Shown here: piece by piece, positions 1-5,858 of the stretch | Position numbering within the stretch: the stretch's first letter is position 1 | How the letters are laid out: each line of letters starts with the position of its first letter | Program-made: the position numbers and the translations under genes | Assembly: GCA_043735935.1 (NCBI GenBank) | Contig: JAYTDO010000513.1 | Location: forward strand, 1-5,858 | DNA length: 5,858 nucleotides | Reading direction: 5' to 3' | From: JANLQB01 sp043735935 | GTDB taxonomy: Bacteria; Verrucomicrobiota; Verrucomicrobiia; Chthoniobacterales; Chthoniobacteraceae | The notes under the pieces: model-generated | The model's input: the letters and a program-made list of their open reading frames with translations, nothing else | Told to the model about the DNA's origin: nothing | Database searches by the model: none

Positions 1-1231
1 CGATGTAGCGGAGCGCGCGGAAATTGTCCGCGGGCCGGGTCGATTCGAGCGTGCCGAATTGCACCTTCATCTTGTGCGCGGTCTGCCACGTCCGGGTGAT
101 GACCTCGCCGACGCGCCCCATCGCCTGCGAATCGCTCGACATCATCGAAAACGCTCCGAGATCGTGCAGCAAGTCTTCCGCGGCGATCGTCTCGGGCCGG
201 ATGCGGCTCTCGGCGAAAGCGACGTCCTCGGGGATCTTCGAGTCGAGATGGTGGCAGACCATCAGCATGTCGAGATGCTCGTCGATCGTGTTCACCGTGA
301 ACGGCCGCGTCGGATTCGTCGACGAAGGCAGCACGTTCGACTCGCCGCAGACGCGGATGATGTCCGGCGCGTGTCCACCGCCCGCGCCTTCGCTGTGGAA
401 AGTGTGAATGGTGCGCCCTTTGAACGCCGCGATCGTGTCCTCCACAAATCCGCTCTCGTTCAGCGTGTCCGTGTGGATCGCCACCTGCACGTCGAACTCG
501 TCCGCGACGCCGAGGCAGCAGTCGATCGCTGCGGGCGTGGTGCCCCAGTCCTCGTGCAACTTCAGCCCGACGACGCCCGCCTCGACCTGCTCGCGCAGCG
601 GCTCCGGAGTGGAACAGTTTCCCTTTCCGAGGAAGCCGAGGTTCATCGGGTATTCGTCCGCGGCTTCCAGCATCCGGTGGATGTTCCAAATGCCGGGCGT
701 GCAGGTCGTCGCGTAGGTCCCGTGGGCCGGACCGGTGCCGCCGCCGATCATCGTGGTGACGCCGCTGGCGAGCGCGTGTTCGATCTGCTGCGGACAGATG
801 AAATGAATGTGCGTGTCGATGCCGCCCGCCGTGATGATGCAACCTTCACCCGCGATGACTTCCGTCGCGGCACCGATCGTCATGCCCGGCGTGACACCAC
901 GTTGTATGCCCGGATTCCCGGCGTGCCCGATGCCGACGATACGCCCGGCTTTCACCCCGATGTCCGCTTTGATGACGCCCTGCACGGCGTCCAGGATGAG
1001 TGCGTTGGTGATGACGAGATCGAGTGACTCCGCATCGCGCGCCGTCGGGGACTGGCCCATGCCGTCGCGGATCACTTTTCCTCCGCCAAACTTCACCTCG
1101 TCCCCTCTCGCGCCCGCCTCGGCGATCAGATCGCGCTCGACCTCGATCCACAGTTCCGTGTCGGCGAGACGCACGCGATCGCCGATCGTCGGCCCGAACA
1201 TCTCGGCGTATTGTTTCCGCGTCATCTTCAT
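1..1231 (-). CDS. ureC: Urease subunit alpha (catalytic), 3'-truncated by window edge
   Basis: This is the catalytic subunit of cytoplasmic nickel urease, which hydrolyses urea to ammonia and carbamate. 410 codons are visible out of about 570 usual for the family; the C-terminal part lies beyond base 1. The protein starts MKMTRKQYAEMFGPTIGDRV, the typical UreC N-terminus. Nickel ligands are visible: H141 and H143 in GGIDTHIHF, K224 (the lysine that becomes carbamylated) and H226 in GLKLHEDWG, H253 in AIHTDTLNES, H279 in HTFHSEGAGGGH, and D367 in SSDSQAMGR. The mobile-flap residues C326 and H327 (MVCHHLD) and R343 (AESRIR) are also present. All sit 7 positions after their Klebsiella counterparts, so the visible part looks fully active. 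The start at 1231 overlaps the ureB stop as ATGA; a second in-frame ATG at 1225 is possible. No strong Shine-Dalgarno is seen, so translation is probably coupled to ureB. Confidence 0.98.
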   Translation of the reverse strand, partial: MKMTRKQYAEMFGPTIGDRVRLADTELWIEVERDLIAEAGARGDEVKFGGGKVIRDGMGQSPTARDAESLDLVITNALILDAVQGVIKADIGVKAGRIVGIGHAGNPGIQRGVTPGMTIGAATEVIAGEGCIITAGGIDTHIHFICPQQIEHALASGVTTMIGGGTGPAHGTYATTCTPGIWNIHRMLEAADEYPMNLGFLGKGNCSTPEPLREQVEAGVVGLKLHEDWGTTPAAIDCCLGVADEFDVQVAIHTDTLNESGFVEDTIAAFKGRTIHTFHSEGAGGGHAPDIIRVCGESNVLPSSTNPTRPFTVNTIDEHLDMLMVCHHLDSKIPEDVAFAESRIRPETIAAEDLLHDLGAFSMMSSDSQAMGRVGEVITRTWQTAHKMKVQFGTLESTRPADNFRALRYI

Positions 1232-1536
1232 AGCTTGCCGTTCACCCTTCCGTTCAAGCCGTAGACCTCGCGGGCGCCGGCGAGGGCCACCAGTTCGACT
1301 TCGCGGGTGTCGCCGGGCTCGAATCGCACGGCGGTTCCCGCGGGAATATTCAGCCGGAAACCGCGACTGGCCGCGCGGTCGAATTGAAGGCCGGTGTTGA
1401 CTTCGAAAAAGTGAAAGTGGCTCCCCACCTGCACGGGTCGGTCGCCGGTATTGGCGACGGCGATCGTCTTTGTCTCGAGGCCTGCGTTGGTCTCGATGTC
1501 TTCCCCGTGCGCCACGATGATTTCGCCCGGGATCAT
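1228..1536 (-). CDS. ureB: Urease subunit beta
   Basis: This is the small structural beta subunit of the bacterial three-gene type urease, 102 residues, the normal length. It begins MIPGEIIVAHGEDIETNAG and carries the family core VGSHFHFFEVN (about residues 37-47) and RLNIPAGTAVRFEPG (about 61-75), ending GRVNGKL. UreB packs against UreC and helps hold the (UreABC)3 assembly; it has no catalytic residues of its own. The ATG at 1536 directly follows the ureA TGA (TGAATG, no spacer). No Shine-Dalgarno is visible in the preceding ureA codons, so re-initiation by ribosomes finishing ureA is the likely mode. The stop overlaps the ureC start by 4 bp. In some bacteria ureA and ureB are fused; here they are separate. 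Confidence 0.98.
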   Translation of the reverse strand: MIPGEIIVAHGEDIETNAGLETKTIAVANTGDRPVQVGSHFHFFEVNTGLQFDRAASRGFRLNIPAGTAVRFEPGDTREVELVALAGAREVYGLNGRVNGKL

Positions 1537-1839
1537 TCAGCGCACCGGGTTGTGGACGGTCACCAGTTTCGTGCCGTCGGGAAAAGTCGCCTCGACCTGC
1601 ACCTCGCCGATCATCTCCGGCACGCCTTCCATCACGTCGCTGCGTTTCAAGATCGTGGTCCCGTAGCTCATCAATTCCGCGACCCGCTTGCCGTCGCGCG
1701 CGCCTTCCATGATTTCATAAGTGATGATCGCCATCGCCTCGGGATAGTTAAGGGCGAGGCCGCGCGCCTGCCGTCTGCGGGCCAGATCCGCGGCCACGAC
1801 GACCATCAGCTTTTCGGTTTCGCGGGGACTCAGATGCAT
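1537..1839 (-). CDS. ureA: Urease subunit gamma
   Basis: This is the gamma structural subunit of urease, 100 residues, the standard length. It starts MHLSPRETEKLMVVVAADLA and contains the family blocks LNYPEAMAIITYEIMEGARD (about 30-49), VAELMSYG (about 53-60), DVMEGVPEM (about 68-76) and VEATFPDGTKLVTVHNP at the C-terminus. It forms the outer part of the UreABC trimer and is not catalytic. The ATG at 1839 lies 9 bp after the urtE stop and has a good Shine-Dalgarno (AAAGGA) overlapping that stop. This makes it the first strongly initiated urease gene and ties it to the transporter operon. ureD, which often precedes ureA, is absent here. Confidence 0.98.
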   Translation of the reverse strand: MHLSPRETEKLMVVVAADLARRRQARGLALNYPEAMAIITYEIMEGARDGKRVAELMSYGTTILKRSDVMEGVPEMIGEVQVEATFPDGTKLVTVHNPVR

Positions 1840-1841
1840 GG

Positions 1842-1850
1842 ACGTCCTTT
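1842..1850 (-). promoter_or_regulatory. Shine-Dalgarno of ureA
   Basis: On the minus strand the sequence CTAAAGGACGTCC precedes the ureA ATG. The purine-rich AAAGGA is about 6-7 bases from the start and partly overlaps the urtE stop codon TAA. It supports the ureA start at 1839 and is one of only two clear ribosome sites in the window. Confidence 0.6.
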
Positions 1851-2544
1851 AGACAACGAGGTGCGCCTTGACAACTTCGTCCGTGAGATCCGCCATCGGG
1901 CCCTCCGCCACCACGGCTCCGCGGTCCATGATCGCGAAGGTGTCGCCGAGTTCCTTGCAGAAATCGAGATACTGCTCGACGAGCAGGATGCTCATCGTCC
2001 CTTCGCGGCGGAGCATTTTGATCGTCTCCCCGATCTGATCGATGATGTTCGGCTGAATGCCCTCGGTCGGTTCGTCGAGGATGAGCACCCGCGGTTCGGT
2101 GAGGAGGGCGCGCGCGATGGCGAGTTGCTGCTGCTGGCCGCCGCTCAGCATCCCGCCCTTTCGCGCCAGGAATTCCTCGAGGATCGGGAACAAACCGAAG
2201 ATGCGATCGAGTTGGCCGTTGACCTTCTTGCCGTGCGCGACGGCGCCGATCAGGAGGTTTTCCTGCACAGTCAGGTGCGGGAAAATGTCGCGCCCTTGAG
2301 GCACGTAACCGAGGCCCATGCGCGAGCGCGTCTCCGGGTTGCAGCCCACGAGTTCCTCGCTGTCGAGGGTGATCGATCCGCCTGCCGGTTTGAGCAGGCC
2401 GACGATGCTTTTGAGCGTCGTGCTTTTGCCGACGCCGTTTCGGCCCATCAGACAAGTCACGCCATTGGCGGGCACCTTCAGGTTCATGCCGCGGAGGATG
2501 CGCGACCCGCCGATGTTCACTTCGAGGTTGGTTAAATGCAGCAT
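1849..2544 (-). CDS. urtE: Urea ABC transporter, ATP-binding protein UrtE
   Basis: This is the second ATPase subunit of the urea importer, LivF-like, 231 residues (family about 230). It starts MLHLTNLEVNIGGSRILRGM. Motifs in order are Walker A GRNGVGKST (34-42), Q-loop Q83 in GYVPQGRDIFPHLTV, ABC signature LSGGQQQQ (133-140), Walker B VLILDEP (153-159) with catalytic Glu158, and the GIQPNIID segment typical of LivF/UrtE. The H-loop position reads LLVEQ (187-191), without histidine, as is usual in LivF-type ATPases. It is expected to pair with UrtD on the cytoplasmic face of UrtB/UrtC. The start at 2544 lies 49 bp after urtD with only a weak ribosome site. A branched-chain amino acid LivF is the alternative, but the neighbouring urease genes and the UrtB type favour urea. 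Confidence 0.95.
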   Translation of the reverse strand: MLHLTNLEVNIGGSRILRGMNLKVPANGVTCLMGRNGVGKSTTLKSIVGLLKPAGGSITLDSEELVGCNPETRSRMGLGYVPQGRDIFPHLTVQENLLIGAVAHGKKVNGQLDRIFGLFPILEEFLARKGGMLSGGQQQQLAIARALLTEPRVLILDEPTEGIQPNIIDQIGETIKMLRREGTMSILLVEQYLDFCKELGDTFAIMDRGAVVAEGPMADLTDEVVKAHLVV

Positions 2545-2564
2545 GGGCTTTTTGAAAGTCGGTG

Positions 2565-2581
2565 GTCGTCGCGTGGACGAC
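2565..2581 (-). other. Short GC-rich inverted repeat between urtD and urtE
   Basis: The 49-bp gap between urtD and urtE holds a perfect 6-bp inverted repeat, GTCGTC and GACGAC, around a 5-base loop (CACGC on the minus strand). It is not followed by a T run in the direction of transcription, so it does not look like an intrinsic terminator. It may be an mRNA hairpin in the spacer or chance. Confidence 0.3.
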
Positions 2582-2593
2582 GGATCAAGGGCG

Positions 2594-3370
2594 TCAATGC
2601 TTCTGCTTCCTCCCGAGGTAAACTTCGATCACCCGTTCGTTGTTCTGCACCTCATCCACGGCGCCTTCGCAAAGCACGTGGCCCTGATGCAACACGGTCA
2701 CTTTTCGACCGGCGCTGATCTGCCGGACGAAGACCATGTCGTGCTCGATGACGACGATGGTGTGTTTGCCGGCCAGGCTCAGCAGCAGTTCGCCGGTGCG
2801 ATGCGTCTCTTCGTCGGTCATCCCTGCCGCCGGTTCATCGACGAGCAGGAGCTTGGCGTTTTGCGCGAGGAGCATCCCGATTTCCAGCCATTGCTTCTGC
2901 CCGTGGGCGAGCGCTCCGGCTTTCCACGCCGCTTTGTCGGCGAGGTTGATCGTCTTCAAAATCTCGAAGATGCGTTCCCTTTCCGCGGAGCTGGTCTTTT
3001 GGAAAAGCGCGGCCCAGACCCCGCGGCTGCCTTCGAGCGAGAGCACGAGGTTTTCGTAGACGGTGTGATCGGTGTAAACCGTCGGCGTCTGGAATTTCCG
3101 CACGATCCCGAGGCGGTAGATCTGGTATTCGTTGAGCGCCGTCAGGTCGTGTTGACCGTCGAATTCGATGGAACCTTCGTCCGGCCGCGTCCGGCCGGTG
3201 ATGAGGTCGAGGAAGGTTGTTTTGCCCGCGCCGTTCGGGCCGATGACCGTGCGCAGTTCCCCTTCGTCGAGGTAGAAATTCAAATCGCGGATCGCCTGGA
3301 AGCCGCTGAAGGATTTGTTGACTCCTTCGGCGCTGAGGATGAACGAGCGCTGCGGGCTTTCGATCTTCAT
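2594..3370 (-). CDS. urtD: Urea ABC transporter, ATP-binding protein UrtD
   Basis: This is the first ATPase subunit of the urea importer, LivG-like, 258 residues (family about 250). The start MKIESPQRSFILSAEGVNKS at 3370 was chosen over the longer open frame reaching 3811 for three reasons: it overlaps the urtC stop by 4 bp (ATGA), it has a strong Shine-Dalgarno, and the ABC fold begins here. Motifs are Walker A GPNGAGKTT (44-52), Q-loop Q94 in VRKFQTPTVY, signature LAHGQKQWLEIGM (154-166), Walker B LLLVDEP (174-180) with catalytic Glu179, and H-loop His210 in VIEHDM. The HGQKQWLEIGML stretch is a hallmark of UrtD rather than amino acid LivG. The signature has Ala where the canonical LSGGQ has Ser. 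It couples ATP hydrolysis to urea import together with UrtE. Confidence 0.96.
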   Translation of the reverse strand: MKIESPQRSFILSAEGVNKSFSGFQAIRDLNFYLDEGELRTVIGPNGAGKTTFLDLITGRTRPDEGSIEFDGQHDLTALNEYQIYRLGIVRKFQTPTVYTDHTVYENLVLSLEGSRGVWAALFQKTSSAERERIFEILKTINLADKAAWKAGALAHGQKQWLEIGMLLAQNAKLLLVDEPAAGMTDEETHRTGELLLSLAGKHTIVVIEHDMVFVRQISAGRKVTVLHQGHVLCEGAVDEVQNNERVIEVYLGRKQKH

Positions 3371-4443
3371 TCGCGTGTCCTCCGGGAAAACGCTGCCCGG
3401 ATCTGCGCCGGGATGCCGACGATGCCTTTTGGCAGGAAAAGCACGATGACCACAAACATGCTGCCGAGCAGCAACAGCCAGAGGTCCGGGAATTTCTGGG
3501 TGGCATAACTTTTCAGCGCGTTCACCCCGATCGCTCCGACGATGGGGCCGATGAGCGTCCCGCGCCCGCCGACCGCGACCCACACCACGGCTTCGAGGCT
3601 CTTGGACGCCTCCATTTCGCTCGGGTTGATGATGCCGACCTGGGTGACGAAGAGCGCGCCGCCGAGGCTGGCGATGATGCCGCTGAGGACGAAGACGAAG
3701 AGCTTGTAGTTCGCGGCGGCGTAGCCGGAGAAGAGCACCCGCACTTCGCTGTCGCGCACCGCCCGTTGCACGAGGCCGAACTTGGTCGTCGTCAACCAAC
3801 GGCACCCGCAATAAACGCCTGTGATCAGCAGCGCCGTGGCGATGTAGAGCCAGCGTTTCGTGCCGGGCGCGCGGATGTCGGCGCCGAAGATGAAGCGGAA
3901 ATCGGTGAAGCCGTTATTGCCGCCCATCGTCATGTCATTTCGAAAAAACATGAGCGCGGCGCCGTAGGTGAGGGCCTGCGTGAGGATGGAGAAATAGACG
4001 CCCTTGATCCGGCTCCGAAACGCCAGGAAGCCGAAGCCCAGCGCGAGCAGGCCGGGCAGGAGCAGTACCATCGCACTCGCGAAGAGCGGGGAGCGAAAGG
4101 GCCGCCAGAACGTCGGCAGGAACGTGTGTCCGAGGAACACCATGAAGTCCGGAAGGTCGGAGTGATATTGGCCGAGTTGGCCGATCTGGAGCATGAGGTA
4201 CATGCCGAGCATGTATCCGCCGAGGGAGAAAAAGAGCGCCTGCCCGAGGCTGAGCAATCCGGTGTAACCCCAGAGCAGATCCACCGAGATCGCGAGGATG
4301 GCGTAGCAGAGATATTTCCCCCACAGGTTCAGCGTGAAGTCCGAGACGACGCCGAAGCCGTTGAGGAGTGGCATCAGGGCGATCAGGACGGTGGCGACAA
4401 TGGTCACGATGGCGAGTTCGACTTTGGAAATGGCAGGCTTCAT
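3367..4443 (-). CDS. urtC: Urea ABC transporter, permease UrtC
   Basis: This is the second inner-membrane permease subunit of the urea importer, LivM-like, 358 residues from the chosen start MKPAISKVELAIVTIVATVL. About nine hydrophobic segments can be seen (roughly 9-29, 43-60, 66-87, 119-143, 149-167, 197-217, 247-271, 284-312, 320-338). Family motifs are LLWGYTGLLSLGQALFFSLG (56-75), MGGNNGFTDF (173-182), the cytoplasmic loop AVRDSEVRVLFSGY (228-241) expected to contact an ATPase, and VAVGGRGTLIGPIVGA (289-304). The frame stays open upstream to 4545, but that stretch overlaps urtB and is not membrane-like (MEARRALRHQKPR), so it is rejected. A GTG at 4467 is a weaker alternative. There is no clear Shine-Dalgarno. 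The stop overlaps the urtD start by 4 bp. Confidence 0.95.
   Translation of the reverse strand: MKPAISKVELAIVTIVATVLIALMPLLNGFGVVSDFTLNLWGKYLCYAILAISVDLLWGYTGLLSLGQALFFSLGGYMLGMYLMLQIGQLGQYHSDLPDFMVFLGHTFLPTFWRPFRSPLFASAMVLLLPGLLALGFGFLAFRSRIKGVYFSILTQALTYGAALMFFRNDMTMGGNNGFTDFRFIFGADIRAPGTKRWLYIATALLITGVYCGCRWLTTTKFGLVQRAVRDSEVRVLFSGYAAANYKLFVFVLSGIIASLGGALFVTQVGIINPSEMEASKSLEAVVWVAVGGRGTLIGPIVGAIGVNALKSYATQKFPDLWLLLLGSMFVVIVLFLPKGIVGIPAQIRAAFSRRTRE
3379..3384 (-). promoter_or_regulatory. Shine-Dalgarno of urtD
   Basis: On the minus strand GGAGGA lies 8 or so bases before the urtD ATG, inside the last codons of urtC. It is the strongest ribosome site in the window and decides the urtD start at 3370. 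Confidence 0.7.
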
Positions 4444-4493
4444 CGGGAGTCGGAGGCGCTGCGGCACGGAGTGGAGTTGAGGTGGCCGTCCAT
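4440..4493 (-). other. 17-codon mini-ORF bridging urtB and urtC
   Basis: An ATG directly follows the urtB stop (TAAATG). It opens a 17-codon frame, MDGHLNSTPCRSASDSR, whose TGA overlaps the urtC start as ATGA. It therefore fills the whole urtB–urtC gap. The peptide resembles nothing I recognise. A role as a coupling element, carrying ribosomes from urtB to urtC, is possible since urtC has no evident Shine-Dalgarno, but chance cannot be excluded. Confidence 0.3.
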
Positions 4494-5858
4494 TTAGCTT
4501 TCGAGGGCGCGGCTTTTGGTGACGAAGAGCCCGGCGGGCTTCCATTGCAGGAAGGCGATGATGCCGCCGAGGACGAGGATTTTACCGAGGACAGGGTTAC
4601 CGAGATATTGCTGGAGCGATTGGTCGATCACTCCGATGCCGACGGCGCTGATGACAGTGCCAGCGATGCTGCCGACGCCGCCCACGACGACGGTCATAAA
4701 ACAGTCGACGATGTAACTTTGGCCGAGGCTCGGCCCGACATTTCCGATCTGCGAAAGGAACGCGCCGGCGAGCCCCGCGAGGCCCGAGCCGAGGCTGAAG
4801 GTGAGCATGTTGACCCGCTGTGTGCGGACACCGAGGCACGAGGCCATTTCCCGGTTTTGCATGACGGCGCGGATGAGGAGGCCGAGCGGGGTGCGATTCA
4901 AAATGACCCAGACGAGCGCGACGGTGGCCACGGCGAAGGCGATGACGAAGCAGCGGTTCCAACCGAGGAGGACATCGTTGATGCTCCAGTGACCTGAGAG
5001 GTAGGTGGGTGAGTCCACCTGGACGTTGTTTGCGCCGAAGACGAGCCGGAAGAGCTGCTGGAGGACGAGCGAGACTCCCCATGTGGCGAGCAGGCTTTCG
5101 AGCGGGCGCCGGTAGAGCCATCGGATGACGGTCCTTTCCAGCAGAAGTCCCGCGAGCGCCGAGGCGATGAAGGCGATGGGCAGGGCGATGAGGAAGTAGG
5201 AGTCCAGCAGCTTGCCGGTCGCGTGCATGCCGGGGATATCGATGTTCAACCCGAACGGGGAGAGGTGCAGGCCGTCGGCAAAGATGCAGTGGGTGACGTA
5301 GGTGGCATACGCTCCGACGACCATGATCTCGCCGTGCGCCATGTTGATGACGCCCATGACACCGAAGGTGATGGCGAGCCCGAGGGCGGCGAGGAGGAGG
5401 ACGCTGCCGAGGCTGAGGCCGCGGAATGCGGTGCCAATGGTGTTGACGCGGGTGCGATGGGTGTCGATGGCGGTGAGCGCTTCGCGCGCGGCGCTGGCGA
5501 CGGGCGGACTGACGCGGGCGGAGTCCGCCGCGTCGGTGGACTCGGCTTCAGCGAGGGCGGTTTTGATGAAGTCGTAGCTGGCGATGCTGGCGAGGGATTG
5601 GAGTTCAGCCAGGGCCACGAGCCGTTCGGCGTTGTTTTCGCTTTTGAGTTCGATGAGCGCGATGGCTTCGCGGAGCGCGTGCCCGACCGTGGAGTCTTTC
5701 TCGGTCTTTTGTGCCAGGATGAGGGCGGCGAGATTGCTGAAGTCTTGCGCCATGCCGATGGCGACGATGGCGTGGAGTCGCTTCTGAGGGTCTGGATCGA
5801 GGAGCGTCTGAAGGTCGAGGATGCCCTTGAAGGTGGCGCGAAGATTGGAATCGTGCGG
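4494..5858 (-). CDS. urtB: Urea ABC transporter, permease UrtB, 5'-truncated by window edge
   Basis: This is the first inner-membrane permease of the urea importer, LivH-like. 454 codons are visible; the frame is open through base 5858, so the ATG at 5753 is internal and the true start lies outside (full family members are about 520-540 residues). Visible residues 1-145 are a soluble, helical, alanine-rich domain with HEAT-like periodicity (DPDPQKRLHAIVAIG, then LREAIALIELKSENNAERLV). This matches the N-terminal extension known in UrtB and absent from amino acid LivH. The permease begins at GLSLGSVLLLAALGLAITFG (about 147-166), continues with GVMGVINMAHGE (166-177), and has about eight hydrophobic segments. 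TPLGLLIRAVMQNREMASCL (323-342) is the likely ATPase-contacting loop, and VVVGGVGSIAGTV (390-402) is typical. The gene ends ALES-TAA, 50 bp before urtC. Confidence 0.95.
   Translation of the reverse strand, partial: PHDSNLRATFKGILDLQTLLDPDPQKRLHAIVAIGMAQDFSNLAALILAQKTEKDSTVGHALREAIALIELKSENNAERLVALAELQSLASIASYDFIKTALAEAESTDAADSARVSPPVASAAREALTAIDTHRTRVNTIGTAFRGLSLGSVLLLAALGLAITFGVMGVINMAHGEIMVVGAYATYVTHCIFADGLHLSPFGLNIDIPGMHATGKLLDSYFLIALPIAFIASALAGLLLERTVIRWLYRRPLESLLATWGVSLVLQQLFRLVFGANNVQVDSPTYLSGHWSINDVLLGWNRCFVIAFAVATVALVWVILNRTPLGLLIRAVMQNREMASCLGVRTQRVNMLTFSLGSGLAGLAGAFLSQIGNVGPSLGQSYIVDCFMTVVVGGVGSIAGTVISAVGIGVIDQSLQQYLGNPVLGKILVLGGIIAFLQWKPAGLFVTKSRALES

Noticed and set aside
59..1027. 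322-codon plus-strand open frame
   Set aside because: It is antisense to ureC, whose minus-strand product has every expected active-site residue. The plus-strand product is Arg/Asp/Val-rich and low in complexity, typical of a shadow frame in GC-rich DNA.
1748..2455. 235-codon minus-strand frame overlapping urtE and ureA
   Set aside because: It is a +1/+2 shadow of urtE with an Arg/His/Pro-rich product. The urtE frame has all ABC motifs.
1384..2535. 383-codon plus-strand open frame
   Set aside because: It runs antisense across ureB, ureA and urtE, which are all convincing genes. The product is rich in His/Asp/Arg with no recognisable domain.
2318..3508. 396-codon plus-strand open frame
   Set aside because: It is antisense to urtE, urtD and the end of urtC. 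It arises from codon bias opposite real genes and has no domain of its own.
3371..3811. N-terminal extension of urtD into urtC (147 extra codons)
   Set aside because: The extension is an Arg-rich out-of-frame reading of urtC. The ABC domain starts right after the ATG at 3370, which has a strong Shine-Dalgarno and an ATGA overlap.
3766..4497. 243-codon plus-strand open frame with a Glu/Arg-rich product
   Set aside because: It lies opposite urtC, and the composition reflects the reverse complement of membrane-protein codons. The same applies to the frame at 4368-4997 opposite urtC/urtB.
4444..4545. 34-codon upstream extension of urtC
   Set aside because: It overlaps the 3' end of urtB in another frame and gives a basic, non-membrane leader not expected in UrtC.
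1849..5858. Transporter as a branched-chain amino acid (Liv) or short-chain amide system
   Set aside because: The subunits share the Liv fold, but the soluble N-terminal domain of UrtB, the HGQKQWLEIGML signature of UrtD and the direct junction to urease genes point to urea.

Overview
This window is a continuous minus-strand gene cluster for taking up and breaking down urea. In transcription order (right to left) it reads urtB – urtC – urtD – urtE – ureA – ureB – ureC. The first four genes encode the two membrane permeases and two ATPases of an ABC-type urea transporter of the branched-chain amino acid (HAAT/Liv) family. The last three encode the gamma, beta and alpha subunits of a nickel urease. 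Both ends are cut: urtB lacks its 5' end at base 5858, and ureC lacks its 3' end (about 160 codons) at base 1.

The genes are tightly packed. urtB–urtC are separated by 50 bp, urtC–urtD overlap by 4 bp (ATGA), urtD–urtE are 49 bp apart, urtE–ureA 9 bp, ureA–ureB abut directly (TGAATG), and ureB–ureC overlap by 4 bp (ATGA). I see no promoter, terminator, RNA gene, mobile element or CRISPR, and no gene-free stretch over 50 bp, so the window looks like the interior of one operon. The substrate-binding gene urtA would be expected to the right, and the urease accessory genes (ureD/E/F/G) to the left or elsewhere. Neither is visible.

The inferred pathway is as follows: a periplasmic UrtA (outside the window) captures urea; UrtB/UrtC form the channel; UrtD/UrtE power it with ATP; UreABC hydrolyses the urea in the cytoplasm to ammonia and carbamate/CO2. 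All active-site residues expected in the visible part of UreC are present.

The organism is a GC-rich bacterium, probably Gram-negative (separate ureA/ureB/ureC, UrtB with an N-terminal soluble domain). Only urtD and ureA have clear Shine-Dalgarno sequences, and the other starts seem to rely on coupling. I cannot assign a phylum from the sequence; Verrucomicrobiota or a proteobacterium would both fit. Overall this is a known system. The points that deserve a second look are the N-terminal domain of UrtB, a 17-codon mini-ORF bridging urtB and urtC, the paired degeneracy of one ATP site in UrtD/UrtE, and the direct urtE–ureA junction without ureD.
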